In this document: positions 38,842-45,284 of the stretch, one piece after another
Layout of the letters: each line of letters opens with the position of its first letter
How positions within the stretch are numbered: position 1 is the stretch's first letter
Assembly (NCBI GenBank): GCA_003233095.1
Contig: QIKT01000200.1
Span: 1-45,284 of the forward strand
Length of the DNA: 45,284 nt
Direction: 5' to 3'
Source of the DNA: Oceanospirillales bacterium
Lineage (GTDB): Bacteria > Pseudomonadota > Gammaproteobacteria > Xanthomonadales > SZUA-38
Notes under the pieces: model-generated
Seen by the model: only the letters and a program-made list of their open reading frames with translations
Databases searched by the model: none
Told to the model about the DNA's origin: nothing
Translations under genes and position numbers: made by a program

Positions 38842-39113
38842 TTGATGATCACCAGAACATCGGTCGTTGGCTTGTCTTCAAGATTCAGTCGGACCCTGGC
38901 CTGTGTTTCGATCCGTCCAGCCTCTGCCCACGTGGCTTGCTCCAGTTGCAGACGACCCCAATCCACTTCCAGACGATCCGCTTCTGTTTCTGCAGCTTGC
39001 CACTCGACAAACAACGCGCGGCTCTGGTGCCGAGCGTAGACGATTGACATGGCGGTCAGAATCACCAGCAACAACCAGACGATCGTGCTTCTGTTGCGCA
39101 TCAATGCACGCAT
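38838..39113 (-). CDS. ftsL: Cell division protein FtsL
   Basis: Small bitopic divisome protein. I choose the ATG at 39113, which overlaps the rsmH stop as TGATG, giving 91 residues; the open frame reaches 39158 but lies inside rsmH. A single transmembrane segment (TIVWLLLVILTAMSIVYA, about 9-27) is followed by a periplasmic leucine-zipper-like coiled coil (EWQAAETEADRLEVDWGRLQLEQ) and the RIETQARVRLNL pattern typical of FtsL. Confidence 0.93.
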   Translation of the reverse strand: MRALMRNRSTIVWLLLVILTAMSIVYARHQSRALFVEWQAAETEADRLEVDWGRLQLEQATWAEAGRIETQARVRLNLEDKPTTDVLVIIK

Positions 39114-40051
39114 CAATGCAGCCCTCCGGACGAGGAATCGCTGGTCAAACCAACACATTCAGCGATCCGAAGAACGGCACTGCGAGCACGCGGATTCTGA
39201 TCCAGCTCAGCATCACTGGCGCGAACCGGCTTGCCAATCTCGCGAAGCGGCATCTGAACCTCCTGCTGGATGGGCAAGCGCCGATTACCCTGCGGAGGGC
39301 GAGCGTGCTTGCGGATGAATTGCTTGACCATGCGGTCTTCCAGAGAGTGGAAGCTGATCACGACCAGACGGCCTTGCGGCTTGAGCAGCGAAAGACTGTG
39401 GTCCAGCACGCAACGCAGGTCATTAAGCTCCTGATTGACGTGAATTCGTATGGCTTGAAAGCTGCGAGTGGCCGGATGCTTCTGACCGGGACGATGACCC
39501 AGTACGCCAGCAATCAGCTCGGCCAGTTCAGCGGTGGTGCTGATTGGCGCATCCTGTCGTCGGGCAACAATGCGCTGCGCGATCTGACGGGATTTGCGCT
39601 CATCGCCATACTGCCAGAGCACATCGGCGATTTGTGACGCCTCTTCTGATGCCAGCCATTCGGCTGCCGACTGCCCAGAGCTATTGTCCATCCGCATATC
39701 CAGCGGACCATCCTTCATGAAACTGAAACCGCGCTCCGCCTGATCCAGCTGTGGAGAAGACACACCCAGGTCCAGCAGAATGCCATCGATACTGGCAGGC
39801 TTGAGCCACTGATCAAGCTCGGAGAAGCTGCCGTGAACCATGCTGAAACGATCGTCGTCGCCGGCCAATGCCTCACCGGACTCGATTGCCTGTGGGTCCT
39901 TGTCGACTCCCATCAGTCGGCCGTCCGGACCCAGCTGTTCGAGAATGGCCCGGCTGTGCCCGCCTCGGCCAAAGGTTGCGTCGACATAACTGCCCGTTGC
40001 ACTGATGGCCAGTGCAGTGACTGATTCGTCCAACAAGACTGAAGTGTGCAT
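39113..40051 (-). CDS. rsmH: 16S rRNA (cytosine(1402)-N(4))-methyltransferase RsmH
   Basis: SAM-dependent methyltransferase for 16S C1402; formerly mraW. The start MHTSVLLDESV at 40051 is the family start, giving 312 residues; the open frame extends 48 codons further without similarity. Motifs are YVDATFGRGGHSRAIL (SAM loop), DGILLDLGVSSPQLDQAERGFSFM and VISFHSLEDRMVKQFI. No ribosome site is obvious. The partner enzyme RsmI, acting on the same nucleotide, is encoded about 1.2 kb upstream. The 174-bp gap to mraZ has a 6-bp-stem hairpin at 40205-40221. Confidence 0.97.
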   Translation of the reverse strand: MHTSVLLDESVTALAISATGSYVDATFGRGGHSRAILEQLGPDGRLMGVDKDPQAIESGEALAGDDDRFSMVHGSFSELDQWLKPASIDGILLDLGVSSPQLDQAERGFSFMKDGPLDMRMDNSSGQSAAEWLASEEASQIADVLWQYGDERKSRQIAQRIVARRQDAPISTTAELAELIAGVLGHRPGQKHPATRSFQAIRIHVNQELNDLRCVLDHSLSLLKPQGRLVVISFHSLEDRMVKQFIRKHARPPQGNRRLPIQQEVQMPLREIGKPVRASDAELDQNPRARSAVLRIAECVGLTSDSSSGGLH

Positions 40052-40225
40052 GTTGTTGTCAACGCCATATTCGAGGGTGGCGCGTTTGTGCCGGATGTAC
40101 GAACGAGGCTGATGCCCACCTGTGGCACAACCCGTGCGTGCTGTTATCGGTACCGGCATCAATACGGCCCACCCTACAGTTTCAATAGTCAGCAAATCAG
40201 TCCTTCGAGCGTCAGGCTCGACGGA

Positions 40226-40669
40226 TCAGATCACCAGCTGACTGATCTCATCTGTGGGTTCATCCATGGGTTGCTCAAAACGGGACTTGTTGAGAATCTC
40301 TTCATTCCAGATCTCGAACTTGCTTCCCAACCCCATCAACGTCACGCGCTTTTCCAGACCAGCGACCTGTCTGAGCGTCTGCGGAATCTGCAGCCTGCAG
40401 CTGGCATCCGGCTCGACTGGAGCCGCACTACCTACCAGCCTGCGCTGAAGCGCACGATGACCGGGATTGAACGAACTCAGGCCCATGACCTGGTCACGCA
40501 CCGTTTCCCAGACGTGTTCGGGGTACAACCACAATGAATCGTTATCGAAGGCGTTATAGGTGAGCACCAACCGGTTGCCACATACACCTGTAACCTGCTC
40601 GCGAAAACGAGCGGGCACGGCCATGCGACCCTTGGCATCCAAATTGATTGCTGTTTCACCAAAAAACAC
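40226..40669 (-). CDS. mraZ: Transcriptional regulator MraZ
   Basis: The AbrB-fold regulator that heads dcw clusters and represses its own promoter. It has 147 residues and two MraZ repeats: INLDAKGRMAVPARFRE and DASCRLQIPQTLRQVAGL, which contain the DXXXR-type DNA-binding signatures. The start is a GTG at 40669 (MFFGETAINLDAKGR). The nearest Shine-Dalgarno-like GGG lies inside the first MraZ box, so binding there could also affect translation initiation. Confidence 0.96.
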   Translation of the reverse strand: MFFGETAINLDAKGRMAVPARFREQVTGVCGNRLVLTYNAFDNDSLWLYPEHVWETVRDQVMGLSSFNPGHRALQRRLVGSAAPVEPDASCRLQIPQTLRQVAGLEKRVTLMGLGSKFEIWNEEILNKSRFEQPMDEPTDEISQLVI

Positions 40670-40675
40670 TATAAA

Positions 40676-40700
40676 CCCACATTTATCTACTTTTTCCCAC
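40676..40700 (-). promoter_or_regulatory. MraZ operator: three boxes spaced by 10 bp
   Basis: Minus-strand GTGGG (40700-40696), GTAGA (40690-40686) and GTGGG (40680-40676) recur with 5-nt A/T-rich spacers. This is the arrangement known for MraZ-binding repeats. It lies between the promoter and the mraZ start codon. Confidence 0.85.
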
Positions 40701-40708
40701 TAATTTGC

Positions 40709-40737
40709 ACTCTAGAGCACCAACCAGAAGGTGTCAA
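40709..40737 (-). promoter_or_regulatory. Sigma-70 promoter of the dcw cluster
   Basis: Minus-strand TTGACA (40737-40732, perfect -35) is followed after 17 bp by TAGAGT (40714-40709, four of six -10 matches). The start would be near 40702, immediately before the MraZ boxes. Confidence 0.75.
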
Positions 40738-40897
40738 GGCAGCACGCCGTGTTTTGAGAACAAACCAGCACTTCCTGAAAACGGCGATCAGGTGAGGAAA
40801 CCAAAGGGCTGAGGAGTCATGGCTCGCGTTCAAGTTGACGCCTCATGACCGCAGGTGGAACAGGGTGGGAGAATGCCCACTGATGGGCGATGCAGGA

Positions 40898-41241
40898 AAG
40901 TGTGAGTCGGCCGATAAGCCGGGTTCTGTCGTGGACAGCCATTCATCTGGGGCAGCTGTCGCCAGCGGCCTCGTGCGACCAACCCGGGAACCTTGCGGGC
41001 CGCAAGATAGTTCCCCTATTTGGTCTTGCTCCGGGTGGGGTTTACAATACCATCTGAATTACTCCAGACGCGGTGCGCTCTTACCGCACCATTTCACCCT
41101 TACCAGCGCGAACGCTGGCGGTATCTTTTCTGTTGCACTTGCCGTGGGCTCGCGCCCCCCAGGCGTTACCTGGCACCCTGCCCTATGGAGCCCGGACTTT
41201 CCTCCTCGCCGAAACGAAGCGACTGCCTGGCCGACTCACAG
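40898..41241 (-). ncRNA. rnpB: RNase P RNA
   Basis: Catalytic RNA of ribonuclease P, about 344 nt, bacterial type A. The minus strand shows GAGGAAAGTCCGGGCTCC near the 5' side, GGTAAGGGTGAAA in the middle, and ACAGAACCCGGCTTATCGGCC near the 3' side. Helix P1 is a perfect 12-bp pair between 41240-41229 and 40912-40901 (TGTGAGTCGGCC/GGCCGACTCACA). Ends are estimated from P1. It sits between rsmI and mraZ on the same strand. The 157 bp between its 3' end and the dcw promoter show no clear T-run terminator. Confidence 0.96.
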
Positions 41242-41257
41242 GCGCAACAGTGACCGA

Positions 41258-42127
41258 TCACTGATCTTTTTTCAATCCCTGCAGCACGCTGTAACACTGT
41301 TTTTTATGCAATCCTGTATGACGCGCAACAAGACTGGCCAAGCGACTGTCCGGTAACTGACCGGCAAACAGCTCGAGCAAGGCTCTGGCCGAGCTCAGAC
41401 ATTCGTCCTCACTGTCGCCCTCACAGCCTTCAATCACGAGGACAAATTCACCTCGGGCAGGGATCCGGCCGCTGGCGAGTTCCTCGCCCAGTGAGCCCAG
41501 CGAATCAAATACGTACTGCTCATGCCGCTTGGTCATTTCGCGGGCAATCAGCGCACGGCGATCAGGACCGATAATCTCCTGCATGTCCTCCAGAACTGCA
41601 ACAATCCGATGACTGGACTCATAAAACACCTGGGTCTGCGCACAACTGACAAGGTCAGCGAGACGTGATTGCCTGGCCGTTTGCGCGGCAGGCAAGAACC
41701 CTCTGAAAACGAAGGCATCGGTGGCCATTCCACTGACCGACAGTGCGGCAACCGCTGCACAGGCACCGGGAATCGGTATCACCGTGACACCTGCCTCACG
41801 AGCCTGACGGACCAGCGGGTAGCCCGGATCGCTGATCAGCGGCGTTCCGGCATCAGAAATCAGCGCGACTGATTCGCCTCGCTGGAGTCGTTCGATCAGC
41901 ACACTGCTGCGATGGTGTTCATTGTGCTGGTGCAATGATTCACGATGCGTCCGAATATCATGGAACTGGCACAGCCTGGCACTGTGACGGGTATCCTCCG
42001 CCGCAATCAAATCCACCTGTTGCAACACCTCGATAGCTCGTTGAGACAAGTCGGACCGATGGCCAATCGGAGTGGCCACAATGTACAAAGTGCCAGAGTG
42101 GTCTTGCCCAGGTGAATCTGTGTTCAT
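41258..42127 (-). CDS. rsmI: 16S rRNA (cytidine(1402)-2'-O)-methyltransferase RsmI
   Basis: SAM-dependent tetrapyrrole-methylase-fold enzyme that 2'-O-methylates 16S C1402. Its 289 residues begin with GTLYIVATPIGHRSDLSQRA and include LIAAEDTRHSARL, ALISDAGTPLISDPGYPLV, VIPIPGACAAVAALSVSG and YESSHRI. It is divergent from lpoA, as in many gammaproteobacteria. Its stop lies 16 bp upstream of rnpB on the same strand. Confidence 0.97.
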   Translation of the reverse strand: MNTDSPGQDHSGTLYIVATPIGHRSDLSQRAIEVLQQVDLIAAEDTRHSARLCQFHDIRTHRESLHQHNEHHRSSVLIERLQRGESVALISDAGTPLISDPGYPLVRQAREAGVTVIPIPGACAAVAALSVSGMATDAFVFRGFLPAAQTARQSRLADLVSCAQTQVFYESSHRIVAVLEDMQEIIGPDRRALIAREMTKRHEQYVFDSLGSLGEELASGRIPARGEFVLVIEGCEGDSEDECLSSARALLELFAGQLPDSRLASLVARHTGLHKKQCYSVLQGLKKDQ

Positions 42128-42176
42128 TGTCTGTCCATGGTTGAGAAGCGTTGTTGCCGTCGACCGGTTTGATACA

Positions 42177-42343
42177 CTAGGAGCCTGTCAGACTTGACCG
42201 ATCGTCGCGAGGGAAAGCCGATTTGAGTCAGATTTTTGGATCTTTTGAGGCAAATAGCACTGCTATTTAACGAAAAAGATCCAAAAATCTGACCAAACTC
42301 GAATTTTCCGCAGGTGATCATGTTAAGTCCGACAGGCTCCTAG
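42177..42343. repeat. Palindromic miniature element (167 bp), complete copy
   Basis: Terminal inverted repeats of 22 bp begin CTAGGAGCCTGTCAGACTTG (42177) and mirror at 42322-42343 with few mismatches. A perfect 20-bp inner repeat (42227-42246 with 42274-42293) and a 7-bp AAATAGC/GCTATTT hairpin with a 3-nt loop form the centre, so almost the whole unit can fold on itself. The CTAG at both outer ends could be a 4-bp target duplication. No ORF. It fills most of the divergent rsmI-lpoA gap and ends 24 bp before the lpoA ATG. A second copy starts at 45191. Confidence 0.88.
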
Positions 42344-42367
42344 CCGCTTGTGACACGAGAATTCGAG

Positions 42368-44206
42368 ATGAAATATCCTGCGATCATTGCCATGCTATTG
42401 CTGATCTGCGCCTGTGGCACCACCCAACGCCAGCAATCCACAGGGAACAGCGGAGCAGGTGCGCTGACCGGCGCCGAGCAATCATATCAGAGTGGACGGT
42501 ATCGGGAGGCCGAACGCCAGTTCCTGGCGCGGGCAGAGCGTGATCCAGACGGCCGCGACCATTGGGTACTGATGGCGGCCGATGCGGCCTGGCAAGCGGG
42601 GTTCCCGTTCAAGGCAGGCGATCATCTCACGGACATCAATCCCGAGCGACTCAACGACCAGGATGCGGCCCTGTCTCGTCTGTTATCGGTGCTGATCTTT
42701 CCCGAGCGTTTTTCCGAGCTGAACGTCTTGGAAATGCTGTCCGGACCGACAGATCAATGGCCGACTCGGTATCAGGAACAGCTGCTGCTCAAGAAGGCTC
42801 AATCCTTCTCGTTGACTGCCCGCCATCTGGATGCAGCCCGTGCGCTGATCGAACGAGGTGACCTTCTGACTGATCCTCAGGTCGCCTCCGCAAATCGCCA
42901 GATGATCCTTGAAACGCTAACCCAGGTGCCCTCCGAGAAGGCCGAGCAAGCGATGCTTGGACTCGCGCCTCGTAACCCCTTGTTTGGCTGGCTGAAGCTG
43001 ATCGTCGATGTCAAGACACGGCTGTTTGAAAACGGTCAGATCAGGCTCGTTGTGGCGGCCTGGCAAGAACAATTTCCGAATCACCCTGCCAATCTTGAAG
43101 CGGTCCAGACCATTCTTCAAAATTATCGTCTGGCCGACGGCCTGGCGCGCCGAATTGCCGTCATCCTGCCAACCAGTGGCCGTCTGGCTGCACCATCACG
43201 CGCCATACGAGATGGATTGCTGAGCGCCTACTACCAACAGTCCGAACGAATCTCCAGCCTGACTTTCTATGACAGTGGATCCAATGACGAGCAGTTGATC
43301 GATGCCTATCAGCGAGCAGTCGTCGAGGGCGCGGAGCAGATCATTGGTCCACTGGAGCGACGCGCAGTCAACACCTTGATGGCCAATGCACGGCCAGAAA
43401 TACCCATTCTGGCGCTGAATTTCAGCGACCAGCCCAACAAGTCAAACTGGCTGCATTTCGAGTTCGGCCTGTCCCCCGAGCAAGAAGCGGCCGAGATGGC
43501 CGAACGGATGCTCGCAGATGGCATCTTCCGGGCGGTCTTGCTGATCCCCGAATCCGACTATGGCGAGCGGCAGGAAGCGGCATTCATTGATCGATTCATG
43601 ACCCTGGGTGGCCACATCATTGGACGCTATCGATATCCGCTCAAGCAAAATGATTACAGCGATTTACTTCGGGAAGTGACCGGTATCAACGAGGCCACCA
43701 GTCGCTATCGAAGACTGGCCGGCATGATTGGCAGTGCCATGGAGTTCGAACCTCAGCACCGAATTGATACCGATGCCGTGGTCCTGATTGCCAACCCCGA
43801 GCATGGCTATCTGATTCGCCCACAGCTGGCATTTCACAACCTCGGAGATTTGCCCTTGTATGCGACCTCAGCGATCTACAAGGGCTATCCTGAACCACGC
43901 AGCGACAAGGATCTGGATGGCATCCGCCTGTGTGATGCCCCACTGGTCTTCGCGCTGGCTGCCGCCGACAGGGACGGCAGCATCGAGGTGCCCTCATTAT
44001 GGTCTGACTCACCCTTGATTCGACTGTTTGCCATCGGACAGGATGCGATCAGAGTGTTGCCGTACCTGAGGTGGCTGCGAGGCACTGGCTCGGAATCATT
44101 CCCTGGCTACACCGGGTATCTTAAGGTAGACGCCGATGGTCGAATCCGCCGACAACTCGAGTGCGGACGGTTTCGCAATGGACGGTTGATCTCTACGAGT
44201 CCATGA
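42368..44206 (+). CDS. lpoA: Penicillin-binding protein activator LpoA
   Basis: Outer-membrane lipoprotein that activates PBP1A from outside the peptidoglycan. With the ATG at 42368 it has 612 residues; six more codons to a GTG at 42350 are open. The signal MKYPAIIAMLLLICAC gives Cys16 as lipidated residue, with an unusual Cys at -2. An N-terminal TPR-like helical domain (about 25-250) precedes a periplasmic-binding-protein-like C-terminal domain starting RRIAVILPTSGRLAAPSRAIRDGLLSAYY. It continues with IIGPLERRAVNTL, SAIYKGYPEPRSDKDLDGI and a final GYTGYLKVDADGRIRRQLECGRFRNG. It leads a unit with yraN and dolP. Confidence 0.93.
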   Translation: MKYPAIIAMLLLICACGTTQRQQSTGNSGAGALTGAEQSYQSGRYREAERQFLARAERDPDGRDHWVLMAADAAWQAGFPFKAGDHLTDINPERLNDQDAALSRLLSVLIFPERFSELNVLEMLSGPTDQWPTRYQEQLLLKKAQSFSLTARHLDAARALIERGDLLTDPQVASANRQMILETLTQVPSEKAEQAMLGLAPRNPLFGWLKLIVDVKTRLFENGQIRLVVAAWQEQFPNHPANLEAVQTILQNYRLADGLARRIAVILPTSGRLAAPSRAIRDGLLSAYYQQSERISSLTFYDSGSNDEQLIDAYQRAVVEGAEQIIGPLERRAVNTLMANARPEIPILALNFSDQPNKSNWLHFEFGLSPEQEAAEMAERMLADGIFRAVLLIPESDYGERQEAAFIDRFMTLGGHIIGRYRYPLKQNDYSDLLREVTGINEATSRYRRLAGMIGSAMEFEPQHRIDTDAVVLIANPEHGYLIRPQLAFHNLGDLPLYATSAIYKGYPEPRSDKDLDGIRLCDAPLVFALAAADRDGSIEVPSLWSDSPLIRLFAIGQDAIRVLPYLRWLRGTGSESFPGYTGYLKVDADGRIRRQLECGRFRNGRLISTSP

Positions 44207-44559
44207 GACGAATCGGCCAGCAGTATGAGGCGATTGCTGAGCGCTATCTCCGCCAGCAGGGATTGACCCGGGTCGAACAGAACTTTAACGGGCCGCGTGG
44301 TGAAATAGACCTGATCATGCAGGACAGCGACTCACTGGTGTTTGTCGAAGTCCGCTATCGGGCGAGCGGCGATTACGGCAATGCCCACGAGTCAATTGGT
44401 CATCATAAACAGCAGCGAATCATTCATACGGCGCGCTATTTTCTGATGAAACACCCCCGACTCGCATTGGACCCTTGCCGGTTTGATGTGATCTCGATGA
44501 CTGGTCGATGGCGACCCCGAATCGACTGGTTGAAAGCGGCCTTCGAGGCCAATGCGTAA
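44203..44559 (+). CDS. yraN: UPF0102 family protein YraN (endonuclease-like)
   Basis: A 118-residue protein. The ATG at 44203 overlaps the lpoA stop (ATGA) and starts the family-like MRRIGQQYEAIAERYLRQQG. The PD-(D/E)XK-type nuclease core is NFNGPRGEIDLIM followed by VFVEVRYR (Glu34, Asp36, Glu49, and Arg51 at the position usually Lys or Arg). Its biochemical role is not established. The rsmI/lpoA/yraN neighbourhood is conserved in gammaproteobacteria. Confidence 0.92.
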   Translation: MRRIGQQYEAIAERYLRQQGLTRVEQNFNGPRGEIDLIMQDSDSLVFVEVRYRASGDYGNAHESIGHHKQQRIIHTARYFLMKHPRLALDPCRFDVISMTGRWRPRIDWLKAAFEANA

Positions 44560-44572
44560 TGGAGAACCCAGC

Positions 44573-45163
44573 ATGAACCGACCCCTTATCCTTACCCTGA
44601 CCCTTCTGGCCTGCCTGGTCTTACCCGGCTGTGCCGCTGTCATCGTCGGCGGCGCTGTCAGCGGCGCCTCGGCCATCCACGATCGGCGCACTGCCGGCTC
44701 CATCGTGGAAGATCAGAGCATTGAAATTCAAGCCTCTGATCGACTGCATGAAAATGGCGGACCTGGGCGAGGCAATCACATCAAGTCCATCAGCTATAAC
44801 CAGATCGTGCTGTTGGCCGGCGAAGTCGAAGAGGAATCCGATCGCGATCGCGCCGAGGAGATCGTCAGCGACATTCCCAAGGTCAGACGAGTGGTCAACG
44901 AGCTGTCACTGCGACCTCGCACCGGGGCCTATACACGCAGCCGCGACAGCCTGCTGACGGCACAGGTCAAATCATCGTTTCTGGGCATGAACGAAATTGA
45001 TGGTTTTGACTCGGCACGGGTCAAGGTGGTCAGCGTTCGCGGGATTGTTTATCTGATGGGCATGCTCACAGAAACCGAAGCACAGGCCGCTGCCGAACGA
45101 GCCAGCAGGGTTCGTGGTGTACGCAAGGTGGTCAAGGTCTTCGAGGTGATCAGTCGCGACTGA
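44573..45163 (+). CDS. dolP: Dual-BON-domain outer-membrane lipoprotein DolP (YraP-like)
   Basis: A 196-residue lipoprotein; GGAG nine bases before the ATG at 44573. The signal MNRPLILTLTLLACLVLPGC has lipobox Cys20. Two BON domains follow: one from about 48 (DQSIEIQASDRLHE, then YNQIVLLAGEVEEESDRDRAEEI) and one from about 120 (DSLLTAQVKSSFLG, then VVSVRGIVYLMGMLTETEAQAAAERASRVRGVRKVV). DolP supports outer-membrane integrity and BAM function in E. coli. In E. coli diaA lies between yraN and this gene; here it is absent, with only 13 bp between them. Confidence 0.93.
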   Translation: MNRPLILTLTLLACLVLPGCAAVIVGGAVSGASAIHDRRTAGSIVEDQSIEIQASDRLHENGGPGRGNHIKSISYNQIVLLAGEVEEESDRDRAEEIVSDIPKVRRVVNELSLRPRTGAYTRSRDSLLTAQVKSSFLGMNEIDGFDSARVKVVSVRGIVYLMGMLTETEAQAAAERASRVRGVRKVVKVFEVISRD

Positions 45164-45190
45164 CAGGCCTCACCGAGTCGTCGAAAGAGG

Positions 45191-45284
45191 CTAGGGAGCC
45201 TGTCGGACTTGACCGATCAACGCGAGGGAAAGCCGATTTGAGTCATATTTTTGGATCTTTTGAGGCGAATAGCACCGCTATGTC
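45191..45284 (+). repeat. Palindromic miniature element, second copy (cut by window end)
   Basis: From CTAGGGAGCCTGTCGGACTT at 45191 the sequence follows the copy at 42177 with only scattered substitutions and one extra G near the end. It runs through the GGATCTTTTGAGG region and the central AGCACCGCTAT hairpin. It has the same orientation. The right half is outside the window. Confidence 0.88.

Overview
The window is a stretch of housekeeping chromosome from a Gram-negative bacterium, almost certainly a gammaproteobacterium. It carries a complete-looking type IVa pilus assembly locus under a PilS/PilR two-component system with sigma-54 promoters, a meso-DAP type dcw cell-wall/division cluster, lpxC, secA and the rsmI-lpoA-yraN-dolP block. 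Two features recall Xanthomonadales/Lysobacterales: the order sucD-sucC / pilS-pilR-pilin-pilB-pilC-pilD-coaE, and a dcw cluster without murD. That placement is an inference from gene order, not from a database search. No tRNA, IS transposase, prophage or CRISPR array is visible.

Left block (1-6602, minus strand): sucC-sucD-nadE-dapD-dapE and a partial aldehyde dehydrogenase running off the left edge. nadE is split by a frameshift with an apparent small deletion. Pilus block (6666-17846, plus strand): pilS and pilR, then three tandem type IV pilin genes, pilB, pilC, pilD, coaE and a TfpX/TfpZ-like pilin accessory gene. Two of the pilins have their own sigma-54 promoter. A small lipoprotein and a nitrilase follow on the plus strand, then a convergent small lipoprotein gene with an intrinsic terminator.

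Central block (19653-24924): secA, an M23 peptidase, divergent dciA and lpxC. A palindromic miniature element lies between secA and the peptidase gene.

The dcw cluster (25363-40669, minus strand) is mraZ-rsmH-ftsL-ftsI-murE-murF-mraY-ftsW-murG-murC-ddlB-ftsQ-ftsA-ftsZ. Eleven consecutive junctions overlap. Its promoter (TTGACA-N17-TAGAGT) and three 10-bp-spaced MraZ boxes are readable upstream of mraZ. Two hairpins separate ftsZ from lpxC.

The right block has rnpB (RNase P RNA) and rsmI on the minus strand, then lpoA, yraN and dolP on the plus strand. Two copies of a palindromic repeat flank this last trio; the second copy is cut by the window end.

Functionally the window links DAP synthesis (dapD, dapE), DAP-specific MurE, the rest of lipid II synthesis, septal synthesis (FtsW/FtsI with LpoA elsewhere as a PBP activator) and outer-membrane maintenance (LpxC, DolP). 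The pilus block has its own transcriptional control. The observations most worth following are the broken nadE, the missing murD, the twin sigma-54 pilin promoters with a shared upstream palindrome, and two palindromic element families that share their outermost bases.
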